This document shows, one piece after another, positions 45,005 to 55,727 of a stretch of DNA of 64,000 bases (positions are counted from its first letter, which is position 1; every line of letters starts with the position of its first letter). This DNA is from Arthrobacter sp. Hiyo8 (GTDB lineage Bacteria; Actinomycetota; Actinomycetes; Actinomycetales; Micrococcaceae). Location of the stretch: assembly GCA_001549895.1 (NCBI GenBank), contig AP014719.1:2728001-2792000 (forward strand). The letters are read 5' to 3'. The notes under the pieces were generated by a model that saw only the letters and a list, made by a program, of their open reading frames with translations, did not search any database and was not told the DNA's origin. A program made the translations under genes and the position numbers.

Positions 45005-46980
45005 CCGCGTCGATCGGCAGCAGGCCTCAGCGGTACTTCCGGTGCAGGCTCTCCTTCGACGAGGCGCCCGGGTGGCATCGGCGATCCACGGACCTGTTCC
45101 TTCGGATTGGTCAAGGATTCCGGCCTCAAGCCATGCGTAATCGCCCGCAAGGACGTTCGAGGACAACTCATGATCGACGTCGTCGGTGTTCCGCCACAAT
45201 TGATCGAAGTATCCGTCCACGCGAATCCGCGCTTGCTCGCAGTAAGCCTCGGCGAGCTCGTACGCCGCCGCGCCTTGCTCCGGAGCGGTCTGCAGCAGCA
45301 TCTCGGCCCGTGAGCAGCACGCTGCCATGGCAAACAACTCGGCCCCGATATCCACGATCCTGCCGAGGAACGCTTGTTTGTATTCAAGCCTTGCCTGCCA
45401 GCGGCCCATGCCGTAGAAAGTCTGCCGGGCGAGCCGGCGCGAAGCCCGTTCCACATACCTCAGTTGCTTCGCGAGGCGCCCGAACTCGCTGTAGGACCGG
45501 GGTCCATGCCGGCCCGGCCACCAGCTTAGGGAGCCATTTGGCGTAGAAACCTGAGGCGCCGACGGCGGCACGCGCCTTCTCCTGCAGGGTTGCGTCTGCG
45601 GAGGCGAGCTCGCCCGCGGCCGAAAGGTGGGCATCGACGGCTTCGCGGGCGATGAGCAGGCGCATGATTTCGGACGAGCCTTCGAAGATCCGGTTGATGC
45701 GCATGTCCCTCAGCAACTGCTCGGCGGCCACCGCGCGTTCTCCACGGGCCTCCAGGGAATCCGCCGTCTCAAACCCGCGGCCACCCCGGATTTGGACCAA
45801 CTCATCAGCCACCGTGTAGCTCAGTTCAGTGGACCAAAGTTTGGCCAGCGCAGCCTCGATCCGCACATCCTTCTGGCCGGCGTCGGCCATCTCGGCGGAC
45901 AGTTCGAAAACGGCTTCAAGCGCGAAGGTGGTGGCGGCGATGAACGCGATCTTCTTGCCGACGGCCTCATGTTTTCCGACCGGCCGGCCGGCCCCATTGG
46001 GTGCGGGCGTTGGACCATTCGCGGGCGATCTTCAAGGACCACTTACCCGCCGCCACGCAAAGGCCCGGGATGGAGAGCCGGCCGGTGTTGAGCGTGGTGA
46101 GCGCGATCTTGAGTCCCTGGCCTTCGCGGCCCAGACGGTTGGCTGCCGGTACGCGCACTTGGTGGAACCGCGTCACGCCGTTCTCGATGCCGCGCAGGCC
46201 CATGAAGGCGTTGCGGTTCTCCACCGTGATGCCGGGGGAGTCCATTTCCACGACGAACGCCGTGATCCCGCCTTTGAGCGCCGTCCCGTCGGGGGCTGTG
46301 CGGGCAGGGACAACCGCCATGACCACTACCAATTCGGCGATCACGCCGTTGGTGGTCCAAAGTTTGACGCCGTCCAAAAGGTAGGACTCGCCGTCGTCGC
46401 TTGGCACTGCGGTGCAGCCCATCCGGGCGGGGTCGCTGCCGACGTCGGGCTCTGTCAGCAGGAACGCCGTGATGGCGCCGGCGGCGCAACGCGGCAAGTA
46501 CTCCTGTTTTTGTTCGGGCGTGCCGAACACTTTGACCGGCTCCGGGACGCCGATGGACTGGTGCGCCGAGAGCAACGCGCCGAGGCTCGGATGGACTGAT
46601 CCCAACAGCGCCAACGCCCTGCCGTAGTAGACCAGCGAGAGGCCCAAGCCGCCGTACTCGCGCGGAATCTTCATGCCGAAAACGCCCAACCCGGTGAGGC
46701 CAGCGAGGTATTCGTCCGGGATCTTGGCATCGCGTTCGATGGCTCGGCCGGACATGGTGCCGCAGAACTCCGTCAGCTTCGCCATGAACTCTTCGCCGCG
46801 CTCGACGTCGTCGGCTCTTGCCTGGGGCCAAGGATGGATCAGCCCCAGATCGAAGTCTCCCAAATACAGCCCCTTGGCGAAACTGGGGCGGTTCCATTCG
46901 ATGTCGCGGGCGGCCTCGGCGACTGCGCGGGCTTCTGCGGCCGTGACGCCGTTGCTCTTGTTGTCAGTGGCGGAGGTCAT
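45001..46980 (-). CDS. Large acyl-CoA dehydrogenase (three frame breaks)
   Basis: A long acyl-CoA dehydrogenase of about 650 residues. The N-terminal frame reads FAKGLYLGDFDLGLIHPWPQ, GMKIPREYGGLGLSLVYYGR, AFLLTEPDVGSDPARMGCTA and ITAFVVEMDSPGITVENRNA. The middle frame has LVQIRGGRGFETADSLEARG and INRIFEGSSEIMRLLIAREA, the substrate-binding hallmark. The last part (FGRLAKQLRYVERASRRLAR and following helices) is the extra C-terminal domain found in larger dehydrogenases such as ACAD9/VLCAD-like types. Breaks are near 45970, 45540 and 45090. It should start beta-oxidation of an acyl-CoA; chain length is unknown. Confidence 0.85.
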
Positions 46981-47045
46981 GGGAGGACTCCTCTTGCCGG
47001 TTGTGCCGGTTTCGAGCCCAGGATCCGCCTCGGGTGGTGGACCCT

Positions 47046-47348
47046 TCAGCTGTCCCTCAATGCTACTCGCGGGTAGGTACCTGTGCTAGGGGCGGTCTGG
47101 GACGGGAATTCCACTGGCAGTTCCACTTTTCCGGCCTGGTGGACCAGCTGGTCCCACGCAAAATTGATGCCGTGGACCAGCCCGCCCAGCACGTTCTTCA
47201 CGGTGTACCAGGCGAGGCTTCCGGCGCCGAGCAACGCAAGTGCGGCCATTGCGGCTACCGCGATGAAGGCTGCCAGAACCAGGCCAAGGATTAGTGTTCC
47301 CGCGAAGACATAAGTGCTGGTGTCTAAGGTCGTCAAGTCGAACTGCAT
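47046..47348 (-). CDS. Small membrane protein of unknown function
   Basis: A 100-residue protein with one long double-helix hydrophobic region (YVFAGTLILGLVLAAFIAVA, AMAALALLGAGSLAWYTVKN) and a cytoplasmic C-terminus (FAWDQLVHQAGKVELPVEFP). ATG 47348 follows GGAGGGGACC. Neighbours give no clue: the acyl-CoA dehydrogenase is downstream on the same strand and jetA is divergent, about 245 bp away. No family recognised. Confidence 0.65.
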   Translation of the reverse strand: MQFDLTTLDTSTYVFAGTLILGLVLAAFIAVAAMAALALLGAGSLAWYTVKNVLGGLVHGINFAWDQLVHQAGKVELPVEFPSQTAPSTGTYPRVALRDS

Positions 47349-47592
47349 TGGGTCCCCTCCGCAACGCTGCCAAAGCCGACGTCGGAGCGTCGACGTCGTT
47401 GGTGTCGACATTAGGGCGGCGTCGTCGGTTCAGCTAGCAACGACACCGGCGTCGGGACTGTTGATACGCGATCGAAACCCTACCGGGAGGTAGATCACGG
47501 AAGGGTTGCGGCGCACCCTGCGTTAACCTTGTACGGGGCAGTTTTCGGGATTTCCGCTGCCAGAAGGTTCCGCGGCAGCTGAAGGAGAGTAT

Positions 47593-49050
47593 GTGTCCCG
47601 CTCAGCAATGTCCTCAGCCGACGCCATCAGTGCGCGGCTCAGGGATCTCGAACTCCTGACCAAAGGCCCCGCCTGGGCCCTCACGCGCTCGGCGCCCTGG
47701 GTCATCGCGGTGCTCCAGGCATCCTTCACCCGAACGAAACCTCAGCTGCCGCTCGAAGAGTTCCATGCCGACGTCGACGCTTTCCTCGAGCAGCTCCGCA
47801 GACAGGATCCCGGGCTGGGCGGCCAGGGGAGCGGCAAGGCCTTTGCGGACGAATGGACCCGAAAGCAGTTCCTGACCCGACGCAGCCAGTCCGGCCAGAT
47901 CGTCTACGAAATCACCGAGGCCGCCGCTAGAGTCCTGGCATTCCTGGACAGCCTCTCCAGCGAACGTTCCACGCTCAACGGTTCCAGGCTCGGGACGTTG
48001 CTGGGCGACGTCGAAAAGCTCGCCAACGAGACGAACCCGGACCAGAGCGCCCGTTTGGAATCCCTTGAAGAGGAGATCCAGGAGCGCCAGCAGCTGATCG
48101 AAGACATCAGTTCCGGCGACTTCGACGGTCTTTTGGATGATGAGGAAGCCGTCGAAGCAGCCGGGAACATCCTGGACCTTGCGGCAAGCCTGCCTGCCGA
48201 TTACAAGAAGATGCGTGACCGCATCGAAGAACTGGTAGGCGAGCTCCGCAACCAGATCATCGAGGAGTCGCTCAGCAAGGGTGCAACGATGGCGCAGGTC
48301 CTGGAGGCGGACAAACGCTTGCGGCAGAGCCCCGAAGGCCGTACCTTCCGTTCCTTCACGGCGTTCCTTGAGGACCCGCAGCAACAGTTGCGCTTCCGTT
48401 CGGCGATCGGCGACGTGCTGAGCCGCCAATTCGCGGATGACCTCAGCCATGAGGACAGGGAAACCCTCAAGAACCTCGTGGCGGAACTGCGCACGCAGCA
48501 CAGCCAGATCCAGCGCATCTACGGCCGGCTTTCGGAGAGCCTCAACAACTACATCCAAAGCGACGATATCCGCCAGTCCGTCCGGCTCCGGCAGGTCTTG
48601 CGCGAAGCCGAACAGGCTATCCGCTCGATGCCGTACGAGCGCGACCGTCCCGGCCTGGTCCGAGGCCCGGTGTTGTTCAATGCGGGATTCGAATCCCTCG
48701 CCATGGTCAAGCTCTTCGACCCGGATGAGTTCGCGGCGCCGCCAAAGCTCGCCGACCCCATCGCCTTCAGCGATTCGGACCGCGTGCGTTCACTTCGCTC
48801 CGCGAAGGCAAGGCCCGACGTCGTCCGCTCCGCCATGGCGGGCGCAGCCACACTGGCAGAGGCCTGGGCGAACCTCCCGGAGGGTGAACGGCACATCAAC
48901 ACCGTCCGGGCCCTCCTGTCCGAAGCGCTGCACGGTGGTGCGGCGTTCGACCGGGCCGCCTGGGAAAACATCGACTTCGAACAAATCGATGGCAGCACAC
49001 GCACCGCGTACCTGCCGCTCGTGACCCTGACTAAGGATTCCGATGACTGA
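47593..49050 (+). CDS. jetA: Wadjet/MksF-type kleisin subunit JetA (DUF3375)
   Basis: A 485-residue protein matching DUF3375, the kleisin-like subunit (JetA, MksF) of Wadjet/MksBEFG SMC complexes. It starts [20 protein letters not shown], with [20 protein letters not shown] and [20 protein letters not shown] typical of the N-terminal winged-helix part. Long helical segments follow ([40 protein letters not shown]), suitable for spanning the SMC arms. GTG 47593 has AAGGAG at proper spacing. It overlaps jetB by 8 bp and the three genes form one operon. Known function in complete systems is plasmid recognition and cleavage. Confidence 0.88.
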   Translation: MSRSAMSSADAISARLRDLELLTKGPAWALTRSAPWVIAVLQASFTRTKPQLPLEEFHADVDAFLEQLRRQDPGLGGQGSGKAFADEWTRKQFLTRRSQSGQIVYEITEAAARVLAFLDSLSSERSTLNGSRLGTLLGDVEKLANETNPDQSARLESLEEEIQERQQLIEDISSGDFDGLLDDEEAVEAAGNILDLAASLPADYKKMRDRIEELVGELRNQIIEESLSKGATMAQVLEADKRLRQSPEGRTFRSFTAFLEDPQQQLRFRSAIGDVLSRQFADDLSHEDRETLKNLVAELRTQHSQIQRIYGRLSESLNNYIQSDDIRQSVRLRQVLREAEQAIRSMPYERDRPGLVRGPVLFNAGFESLAMVKLFDPDEFAAPPKLADPIAFSDSDRVRSLRSAKARPDVVRSAMAGAATLAEAWANLPEGERHINTVRALLSEALHGGAAFDRAAWENIDFEQIDGSTRTAYLPLVTLTKDSDD

Positions 49051-49956
49051 CGCCCACCCCACCGAGCATGCCCCCTCTTCGGAACAAAGAGTGGACATAG
49101 CGCAGCATGTCCACTCCGATCCCTTCCGCGTCACGCCGCGCGACACATTCGTAGACGGCGCGGCGTTGTTCCCGGGCGACACCGGCGTGCTGCCTATGAA
49201 GGTCCGCCAGGCTCTCGTGCGGCTGCTCAAGGGTCCGTATGTCGACGGCGGCCGCGACGAAAAGCTCTGGACCACCCTTCTGGACAACCAAGTGATCCTC
49301 CGCAGCCGGCTTTCGGAGCTTTTCCTGAACCTGCAACTGGATCACGAGCGCAAGATCGCGGTGCTCCGTCCCGTCGATCCCGAAGCCATCGGAGGAAGCA
49401 CCCGCTCGAGCATCCTTCGTCAGCAACGTGCGTTGAGCCGGGTTGAAACCATCGTGCTTCTGCGCCTGAGGCTCCTTCTCGACCGCCACGTCACTGCCCA
49501 GACCGAGCCTGTGATCACCCGCGAAGAAATCGCCGAACTCGTGGCGCACTACCAGCCATCCGGCCAACAAGACGCCCTCCGCGACACCGACGTCGTGAAC
49601 CGCACCATCACGAAGCTCCTGGCCCGCCAACTCCTCCTGCCCACGGGCATCGAGGACACGTTCGCGATCTCCAAGGCCCTCCCCTGGCGCTCCCCTTCGA
49701 AAACATCGGCGACATCCCGGCCCAAATCGAGGCACTGATCGCTGTAGCAGCCGACGAATCAGGCACTGAACCCCTCATCGAACTAACGGAAACGGACGAC
49801 CCCAACTCCAACGACGACGCTGAGTCCGACACCGGGGAAGAGGACGACGTGGTGACCGACAGCAGTGGTGACGCATCCACCGCGGAGGCAAAGGCGACCA
49901 CAACTGACGCAACCACACTTGACGCAACTGACGAAACCAAGGAGGCAGCCAAGTGA
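49043..49956 (+). CDS. jetB: Wadjet/MksE-type subunit JetB (DUF4194; one frame break)
   Basis: About 300 residues of the DUF4194 family. [40 protein letters not shown] and [20 protein letters not shown] mark the winged-helix region, the usual KITE-type partner of the kleisin. A C missing near 49690 breaks the frame; the continuation reads [20 protein letters not shown] and a long Asp/Glu/Thr-rich tail ([20 protein letters not shown]) to a stop at 49954-49956. The tail is unusually acidic. It overlaps jetC by four bases (GTGA). Confidence 0.87.
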
Positions 49957-52900
49957 CCATTGCGACGATGCTTCCGATCGGCGAACTCACCAACCCGGGC
50001 CAGATGCGCCTCGCCTTGGTCCAGGTGGTCAACTGGGGCACGTTCCACGGCGCCCACACGATGCACGTGGACCGCAACGGCACCCTGCTCACAGGCAACT
50101 CAGGCGTCGGCAAGTCCACGTTGTTCGATGCCATGCTGCGTGTCTTCGATGCCCGTCCACGCTCCAATGAGGCTGCGGCGCAGCGGGCCGGCGGGGCTGT
50201 GGAGGACAAGAGGACCACGTTCACGTACATGCGTGGAAAAGTGGGCGACAAGGCCGTGGGCGAGGGTTCGGCGAGTGCCTTCCAGCGCCCGGTGCCACGT
50301 GGTCCGCCGTCGCGCTGACGTTCGACAACGCTGCCGGCACCAAGGTGACGATCTCGGCCCTCTTCGACCTGCCCAAGAACGGCACGGAGTCCAGCGTCGG
50401 CCGGTTCTATGTGATTGACAACAAGCCCCTGGATCTCGGCGCGATTGAGGGCATCGCGGAGAAGCGCTTCACCAAGGGCGCGCTGGAGACAATCTTCCCG
50501 GACGCCCAGATCTTCGATGTGCACAAGGCCTTTGCGGAGCGTTTCCGGCGGCTTCTCGGCATCAACTCGGACCAGGCGCTTCCGCTTTTGCGGGTGATCC
50601 AGGCCGGCAAGGGGCTCGGCGGCAGCGTCAACACGTTCTTCCGCGACCAGGTGCTCGACGCGCCCGCGACGCTCACTGCTGCGGACGACGTCGTCGAGGA
50701 ATTCAGCAACCTCATGTCCATCAGGCAGCGGTTGGAGGACGTGCGCCAGCAGCGCGACCAGCTCGCCCCCGTCCCTGGGATGAACAAGGAGTATGCCCAG
50801 TCGTTGCTGGAAGCCAACCGGCTCCGGGAGCTCAGCGGCGAGGAATTCGACGCCTACAAGCAGCAGCTCTCGGTCACGGTCCATGCCAAGACTTTGGCCC
50901 GTTTCAAGGACCTTGCCCAGGCGAAAGCCAAGGAGCTCAGCGCCGAGCGGGGCGTCCGGGACGCGCTCGCCAAGGAGCTTCGCCAGCTCGAGTCGGATTA
51001 CAACAACCAGGGCGGTAACGCGATTTCGGCGATCGAGCAGTCGCTCGAAAATGCCCGGGTCGGCCTCAAGCTTCGCCAGCAGGTGGAGGAGGCGGCACGC
51101 CAAGCATTGGCCGACGCCGGACTCAACCTTGAGTGGACGGCTGAGGGTTGGGAGCAGGCCCACGAGCAGGCAGCGAGCCGCTCCGCCGAACTCAAGGACG
51201 ATTCGGAAGCGCTGCGGGAACTCCGCTTCGAAGCTTTCGACGGCCACGCCACCAAGAAACGCGAACTCGCCGCAGCCCAGCAGGAGCTCGTCTCGTTGAA
51301 GACGCGCAAGTCCCTCCTGCCGCCGTCGAGCATTGAAAACCGCGCCGCAATCGCGGCAGCCACTGGCGTTCCCGAGGACCGGATGCCCTTTGGAGGCGAG
51401 CTGATAGACCTCGCCGAGGGGGAGGAACAGTGGCGGCCCGCGGCCGAGCGTGCTTTACGGAACCTCGCCACGACGCTGCTTGTTCCCGGAGAGCACTTCG
51501 CCGCCGTCACGCGCTACCTGAACGACAACACGGTCCGCGGCGCGCTGCGGGCAGTGGACGTGTCCAAACCGCTCGCGGGCGGGGCCTTGGCTGTGGAGGA
51601 CGTGTCCGACGGCGATTTGCTGACGAAGCTGAACATCCTCACCTTGGGGGCGAACGCCGACGCCGGAGAGTGGATCCGCGAGCGGATCGCCCTCGATTTC
51701 GCGTACCCGTGCGTGGAAGACCCGGACGAGCTCGCTAAGTTGGACAAAGGCCTGAGCCTGGGCGGAGTGGTCAAGCGCAACAGGAACACAGTGGAGAAGG
51801 ACGATCGCTTCACGAGCCGGCAAGACTATGTTCTCGGTTTCGACAACGCTTCCAAGCTGGAGCTCGTGGCCGCGAAGGTCGGCGAGCTCGAAAACGAGCT
51901 TCTGAAGGCCGCCGAACTCGCCCAAAGCCGCGAGGATTCGCACCAAGGCATGACCCGCCAGCTCGATGCCTTGCGTCGCATCGCCGACGATGAGCGTGGC
52001 TGGGAACAGGTCTCTGCAGCGGTGGCGGCCGAGGAACTCGCGAAGATCGAGCAGCGGCTCAAGGATGCCTTGGCCGCGCAGGCCGATCTGGAGCCCTTGC
52101 GTGCAAATATCGAGGCCGTACGCGAAAAGCACCAGTCCTCCACAGGTTCGGCGGCGGTTTTGCAGAGCGAATACAAGACGCTCGACCACCAGATGACCAC
52201 GGCTGACGCCCTCCTGGATGCTGCGCGCAACCGCCTGGACCAGGCGCCGCCGTCGGGCGCTACAGTTGCTGCCCTCGAGCCGTACTTCAGCGCATTCGGC
52301 GAGGTGGGCGAGCTCCATGAACTCGACACCCTGGCTGCCGAAGTCCGGAGCAAGCTCTTGGCGGAACTGCATGCCACTGAGTCGCGCGGGCAGGCGTTGG
52401 CCGAGCGGCTGACGCGCATGTTCGAAGGATTCGTGCGCGAATGGGGTACCGCCATTTCCGCGGACCACGGGACCTCGATCGGCGCCGCGGGGGAGTTCGA
52501 GTCCCGCTACCACCAGATCGTCAGCGAAGGGTTGCCCGCGCAGGAGGCCGAATTCCGGCAGTTCTTCAACCAGCGCACGCATGAATCGTTCAGCACCTTG
52601 CTGCACTTGCTTGACGAGGAACGCCGTGCCATCACGAGCCGCATCCTTCCCCTCAACGGCATCCTGTCCGAGGTCAACTTCCACGAGGGCAGCTTCCTGG
52701 AACTCGATATCAAACAGACGCTGCCCGCCACTGCGAAGCAGTTCAAGGACGCCATCCACAACGCGTTGAAGACGCGCCACTCGCGGCCGTCCCGCGCGGC
52801 CGGCGCCGCTTCGGGGCCGCGGCTCACCCGAGGCGGACGACGACGTCGAACTCACCAACCGTTACAAGTCGCTCGAAACCCTGGTCAAGCGGCTCGGTTC

Positions 52901-53414
52901 GCAGACCCCCGAGGACCGGCGCTGGCGGGCCGAGGTGCTGGATGTCCGCGGGCACCTCTTCATCCAGTGCAAGGAGCACCGCTCCGTCCAAGGCCCGCGG
53001 GGTGGCAAGAAGACCGAGGTGTACATGCACGCAGACACCGGATCGATGTCCGGTGGCGAGCGGCAGCGATTCACTGCGTTCATCATGGCGGCGGCCCTGA
53101 GCTACCAATTGGGCATCGCCGAGCAGGGTTTCACAACGTACGGAACGGTGATGATGGACGAGGCGTTCGTCCTCGCGTCGGAGGAGTTCGCCGGCGCAGG
53201 CATCAAGGCCCTGCACGAGTTCGGCTTCCAGTTGTTGCTGGCGGCCCCCGAAAACGTCATCGACCTGTCCCGGCATCTTGGTTCGGTCACGGAAATCCTG
53301 CGCGACAAGCGGACCAACCGCTCCGGCGTGCTCACGGCCCCCGTCATCGGCGCCCCGGGCGCGCCCGGCGAATGGCGTTCCGAAGCCAACCCCGTGGACA
53401 TCGTGCTCCGCTAG
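49953..53414 (+). CDS. jetC: Wadjet/MksB-type SMC-like ATPase JetC (two frame breaks)
   Basis: An SMC/Rad50-like ATPase of about 1150 residues. The head begins [20 protein letters not shown] with Walker [21 protein letters not shown] at about residues 45-60. Two long coiled-coil arms fill the middle (residues 250-450 and 620-900), with a hinge region around [20 protein letters not shown]. The C-terminal head has the ABC signature [20 protein letters not shown] and Walker [19 protein letters not shown]. Breaks are near 50285 (joining SAFQRP to [16 protein letters not shown]) and near 52800. In Wadjet the ATPase extrudes DNA loops and hands plasmids to the nuclease JetD. Here jetC ends directly before a repeat array and no jetD follows. 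Confidence 0.88.
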
Positions 53415-53419
53415 CCCCG

Positions 53420-53585
53420 ACGCTCGCTCACGTATGTCGGGTTTCCGGCGGACGCTCGCTCACGTATGTCGGGTTTCCGGCGGACGCTCGCTCACTTATG
53501 TCGGGTTTCCGGCGGACGCTCGCTCACTTATGTCGGGTTTCCGGCGGACGCTCGCTCACTAGAGATAGAGCGAGCGTCCGCCGCA
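53420..53585. repeat. 32-bp tandem repeat array after jetC
   Basis: Four full units start at 53420, 53452, 53484 and 53516. Each begins ACGCTCGCTCAC, then GTATGTCGGG or TTATGTCGGG, then TTTCCGGCGG. A fifth unit starts at 53548 and runs into TAGAGATAGAGCGAGCG, an inverted copy of the core followed by TCCGCCG. The array begins 6 bp past the jetC stop. There are no spacers, so it is not a CRISPR. Confidence 0.95.
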
Positions 53586-53590
53586 GGCGG

Positions 53591-54085
53591 CTACTTCCCT
53601 TGGACCCGCCCCAGGAACTGGGCGGTCCGGGACTGCAGCCCGGCGATTTGGCGAACGACGACGTCGGCCGGGTCCGGATTGATCTCATTCGCCGGGGGTT
53701 CCTTCCGGACGTTGGCGCAGCAGCCGAATTCTGCGCAGATCAACGTCCCCACAGTGTTGCCGTCGCGGCCCGATTGGCCCGCGCGTTTGGCAACCCAAAG
53801 ATACACTTCGTCCTTGGAAAACACGTCGCGGCACAGTTCGCAAAGGACCGAACGCTTCTTGCCGGAGCCTCCCTCGGGCGCGCGCAGCATGATGCCGGTA
53901 AGGGAACCGTCGTTCGGGAGAACGAGGTAGCCTCGCATCGGCATCTTCTCGTCGCGCCAGCCAAGGAATTCGAGGTTGTCCCAGTCGAGGGAATCGAAGT
54001 CCTTCGGGAGGTTGAGTTTGGCGGCCTCCGAGCGGCTCGCGTTGATGAATGAGGAACGGATTTGTTGGGCGGTGATTTTCTGCAC
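53591..54085 (-). CDS. FBP-domain (treble-clef zinc finger) protein
   Basis: A 164-residue protein with an FBP C-terminal treble-clef zinc finger. Cys pairs are CELCRDVFSKDEVYLWVAKR and GTLICAEFGCCANVRKEP; the N-terminal half has SSFINASRSEAAKLNLPKDF and LDWDNLEFLGWRDEK. Such domains occur in fibronectin-binding-like and elongation-factor-G-binding proteins, where the zinc finger contacts EF-G (FusB type). A ribosome-rescue or fusidic-acid tolerance role is possible but not shown. It is convergent with jetC and does not resemble JetD. Confidence 0.82.
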   Translation of the reverse strand: MQKITAQQIRSSFINASRSEAAKLNLPKDFDSLDWDNLEFLGWRDEKMPMRGYLVLPNDGSLTGIMLRAPEGGSGKKRSVLCELCRDVFSKDEVYLWVAKRAGQSGRDGNTVGTLICAEFGCCANVRKEPPANEINPDPADVVVRQIAGLQSRTAQFLGRVQGK

Positions 54086-54198
54086 GGCAAAGTTCTTTCA
54101 GATCGATTGGGCTCCGAAGAGGAAGGACGCATGGCGTCTGGCGATCCGAGGGCACCGCAAAGGAACCTTAGAGTGCTTCTAGTGCAGGGGCGGTGGGT

Positions 54199-54306
54199 TT
54201 AGTTTCCCTGGCCGCCGAGCGGGATGGCCGACGCAGAGGGGGCTGCAAAGCAGGCCAAAACGGCCACCTCGCCAACCATCGCAGCGCCAACGTGTGTAGT
54301 GCGCAT
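54199..54306 (-). CDS. Possible small secreted peptide (35 aa)
   Basis: A short frame on the minus strand: MRTTHVGAAMVGEVAVLACF, AAPSASAIPLGGQGN and stop. The first 25 residues look like a signal peptide cut after ASA or SAS. A GAGAGG ribosome-binding sequence stands 6 bp before ATG 54306; an alternative ATG is at 54312. It may be a real small secreted product or a remnant of a longer gene. Confidence is low because nothing else supports it. Confidence 0.25.
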   Translation of the reverse strand: MRTTHVGAAMVGEVAVLACFAAPSASAIPLGGQGN

Positions 54307-54429
54307 GCTCATCCTCTCGATCTTCGCCGCTTTCACGGCCCTGGCCAGTTCGTTGAATCAACCGGCTCTGTCATCTTTGCAAAAGTCGTCGGTGGTGTCC
54401 AAAAATTCCCGTGCCGTTTGTTCCCATAG

Positions 54430-54540
54430 GTGAGCGAGCGTTCGCCGTTTTGTCGCTATAGGTGAGCGAGCGATCGCCGTTTTGTCGCTATAGGTGAGCG
54501 GGCGATGGGGTTTTGGCGGTGATAGGTGAGCGGGCATTTG
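54430..54540. repeat. 32-bp-period repeat cluster
   Basis: Units start at 54430, 54462, 54494 and 54526, exactly 32 bp apart. Each begins GTGAGCGAGC or GTGAGCGGGC and ends CTATAG, GATAG or similar. The middles differ (TTCGCCGTTTTGTCG, ATCGCCGTTTTGTCG, GATGGGGTTTTGGCGG). This is the reverse strand of the array at 53420 in orientation. Confidence 0.92.
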
Positions 54541-54593
54541 AGGGAACGCAGGGCGTGAATTAATTACGCGACGCAAACGTTTCGTAATTATCA

Positions 54594-54612
54594 GAAGGGT
54601 AGGCTAGCCTTA
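54594..54612 (+). promoter_or_regulatory. IdeR/DtxR-like iron box
   Basis: GAAGGGTAGGCTAGCCTTA matches 14 of 19 positions of the consensus TTAGGTTAGGCTAACCTAA. A second dyad, TTAGGT and TACCTAA, follows at 54615-54637, just before the GTG start at 54645. It should repress the siderophore operon when iron is plentiful. Confidence 0.75.
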
Positions 54613-54644
54613 CTTAGGTTTGCATCACTTACCTAAGGAGTCCC

Positions 54645-55714
54645 GTGGCTTCCCGCCCCTCACGCCGAGCCCTGCTGAAGACCGCAGGTGCAGCGACCGC
54701 GGCCGTTGCCGCCGTCGCGCTGTCCCTCACCGCTTGCTCGACCGGCTCAACTACCGCCAGTTCAGCGACGACGCCGGCCTCAAGCGGTCAGTTCCCAATC
54801 ACCATCAAGAACGTCTTCGGTGAGACCACCATCAAGGCGCAACCGCAGCGCGTGGTAACCGTCTCGTGGGTCAACGACGACGTCGCCTTGGCTCTCGGCG
54901 TCGTGCCCGTCGGGGTCCCGAAAAACGAATGGGGCAACAACGGCAAGGGCTCCACTCCCTGGAAGGACGCCGCGCTCGAGAAGTTGGGCGCCGGCTTTGG
55001 CACCCCGAAGGCGCCGGTCCAGTTCTCCGAGGCAGACGGTATCAATTTCACGGAAGTCGCCAAGCTGGCCCCCGATGTCATCCTTGCCGCGTACTCTGGC
55101 CTGACCGAAGCCGGCTATAAGAAACTCTCTGAAATTGCCCCGGTGGTGGCACAGCCCGAACTCGCGTACGGCACGCCATGGCAGGAAGCCACCACGATCA
55201 TCGGCCAGGCCTTGGGTAAGAGCTCAGAGGCCACCAAGCTCGTCTCGGACACCGAGGCCACTATCAAGACCAAGGTCGCCGCGTTTCCGCAGCTCGCCGG
55301 CAAGTCCTTCATCTACGGCAACCTTGAGCCTGCCAAGGGCGACGGCGTCAACGTCTACACAGCCAACGACAACCGACCGCGTTTCCTGTCCGAAATCGGC
55401 ATGACGCTCGCCGCAGTGGTGCAGAACGCCAGCAAGGGCTCCAAGGAATTTTTCGTTCCGTGGTCCGCTGAAAGGCCAACGAGCTTTCCTCGGACGTCTT
55501 CGTGACGTGGGTGCCGGACTCCAAGACCACGGACCAAATCAAGCAGGACCCCCTGTTGGGCCAGATCCCCGCCATCAAGAAGGGCGCCCTGGTTGCCGAC
55601 TCCGACAACACCCTCACCCTGGCGATCTCCGCATCCTCGCCGCTGAGCCTGCCGTGGGCACTGGACATGTTCCTGCCCCAGCTGGCCAAGGGCGCCGACG
55701 CGGCAGCCAAGTAG
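54645..55714 (+). CDS. Siderophore ABC substrate-binding lipoprotein (one frame break)
   Basis: An iron-siderophore receptor of about 355 residues (FepB/FecB type). The signal region MASRPSRRALLKTAGAATAA has a twin-arginine motif and ends with the lipobox LSLTACSTGS. The ligand domain reads PQRVVTVSWVNDDVALALGV, ALEKLGAGFGTPKAPVQFSE and FTEVAKLAPDVILAAYSGLT, characteristic of ferric-siderophore binding proteins. One A missing near 55467 (GAAAGG should be GAAAAGG) joins VPWSAE to KANELSSDVFVTWVPD; the end is QLAKGADAAAK. An IdeR-like box stands just before it. It is the first gene of the operon. Confidence 0.9.
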
Positions 55715-55727
55715 CGATACGCCTGAC

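Larger units (their letters stand above)
54086..54644. other. Non-coding gap before iron operon
   Basis: This 559-bp stretch holds a possible 35-residue peptide (54199-54306), a 32-bp-period repeat cluster (54430-54540), an inverted repeat (TAATTACG 54561-54568 with CGTAATTA 54583-54590) and the IdeR-like box (54594-54612). Confidence 0.7.

Noticed and set aside
53420..53585. Possible CRISPR array
   Set aside because: The 32-bp units follow each other without spacers, the middle is repeated too, and no cas gene is present.
50345..54052. Single long protein running from jetC through the repeats and into the region opposite the FBP-domain gene
   Set aside because: The frame leaves jetC at about 52800; the true C-terminal head with signature and Walker B motifs is in another frame ending at 53414.
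53591..54085. Considered as the missing JetD
   Set aside because: It is on the other strand, only 164 residues long and has an FBP-type zinc finger, not a DUF2220/Toprim-like domain.
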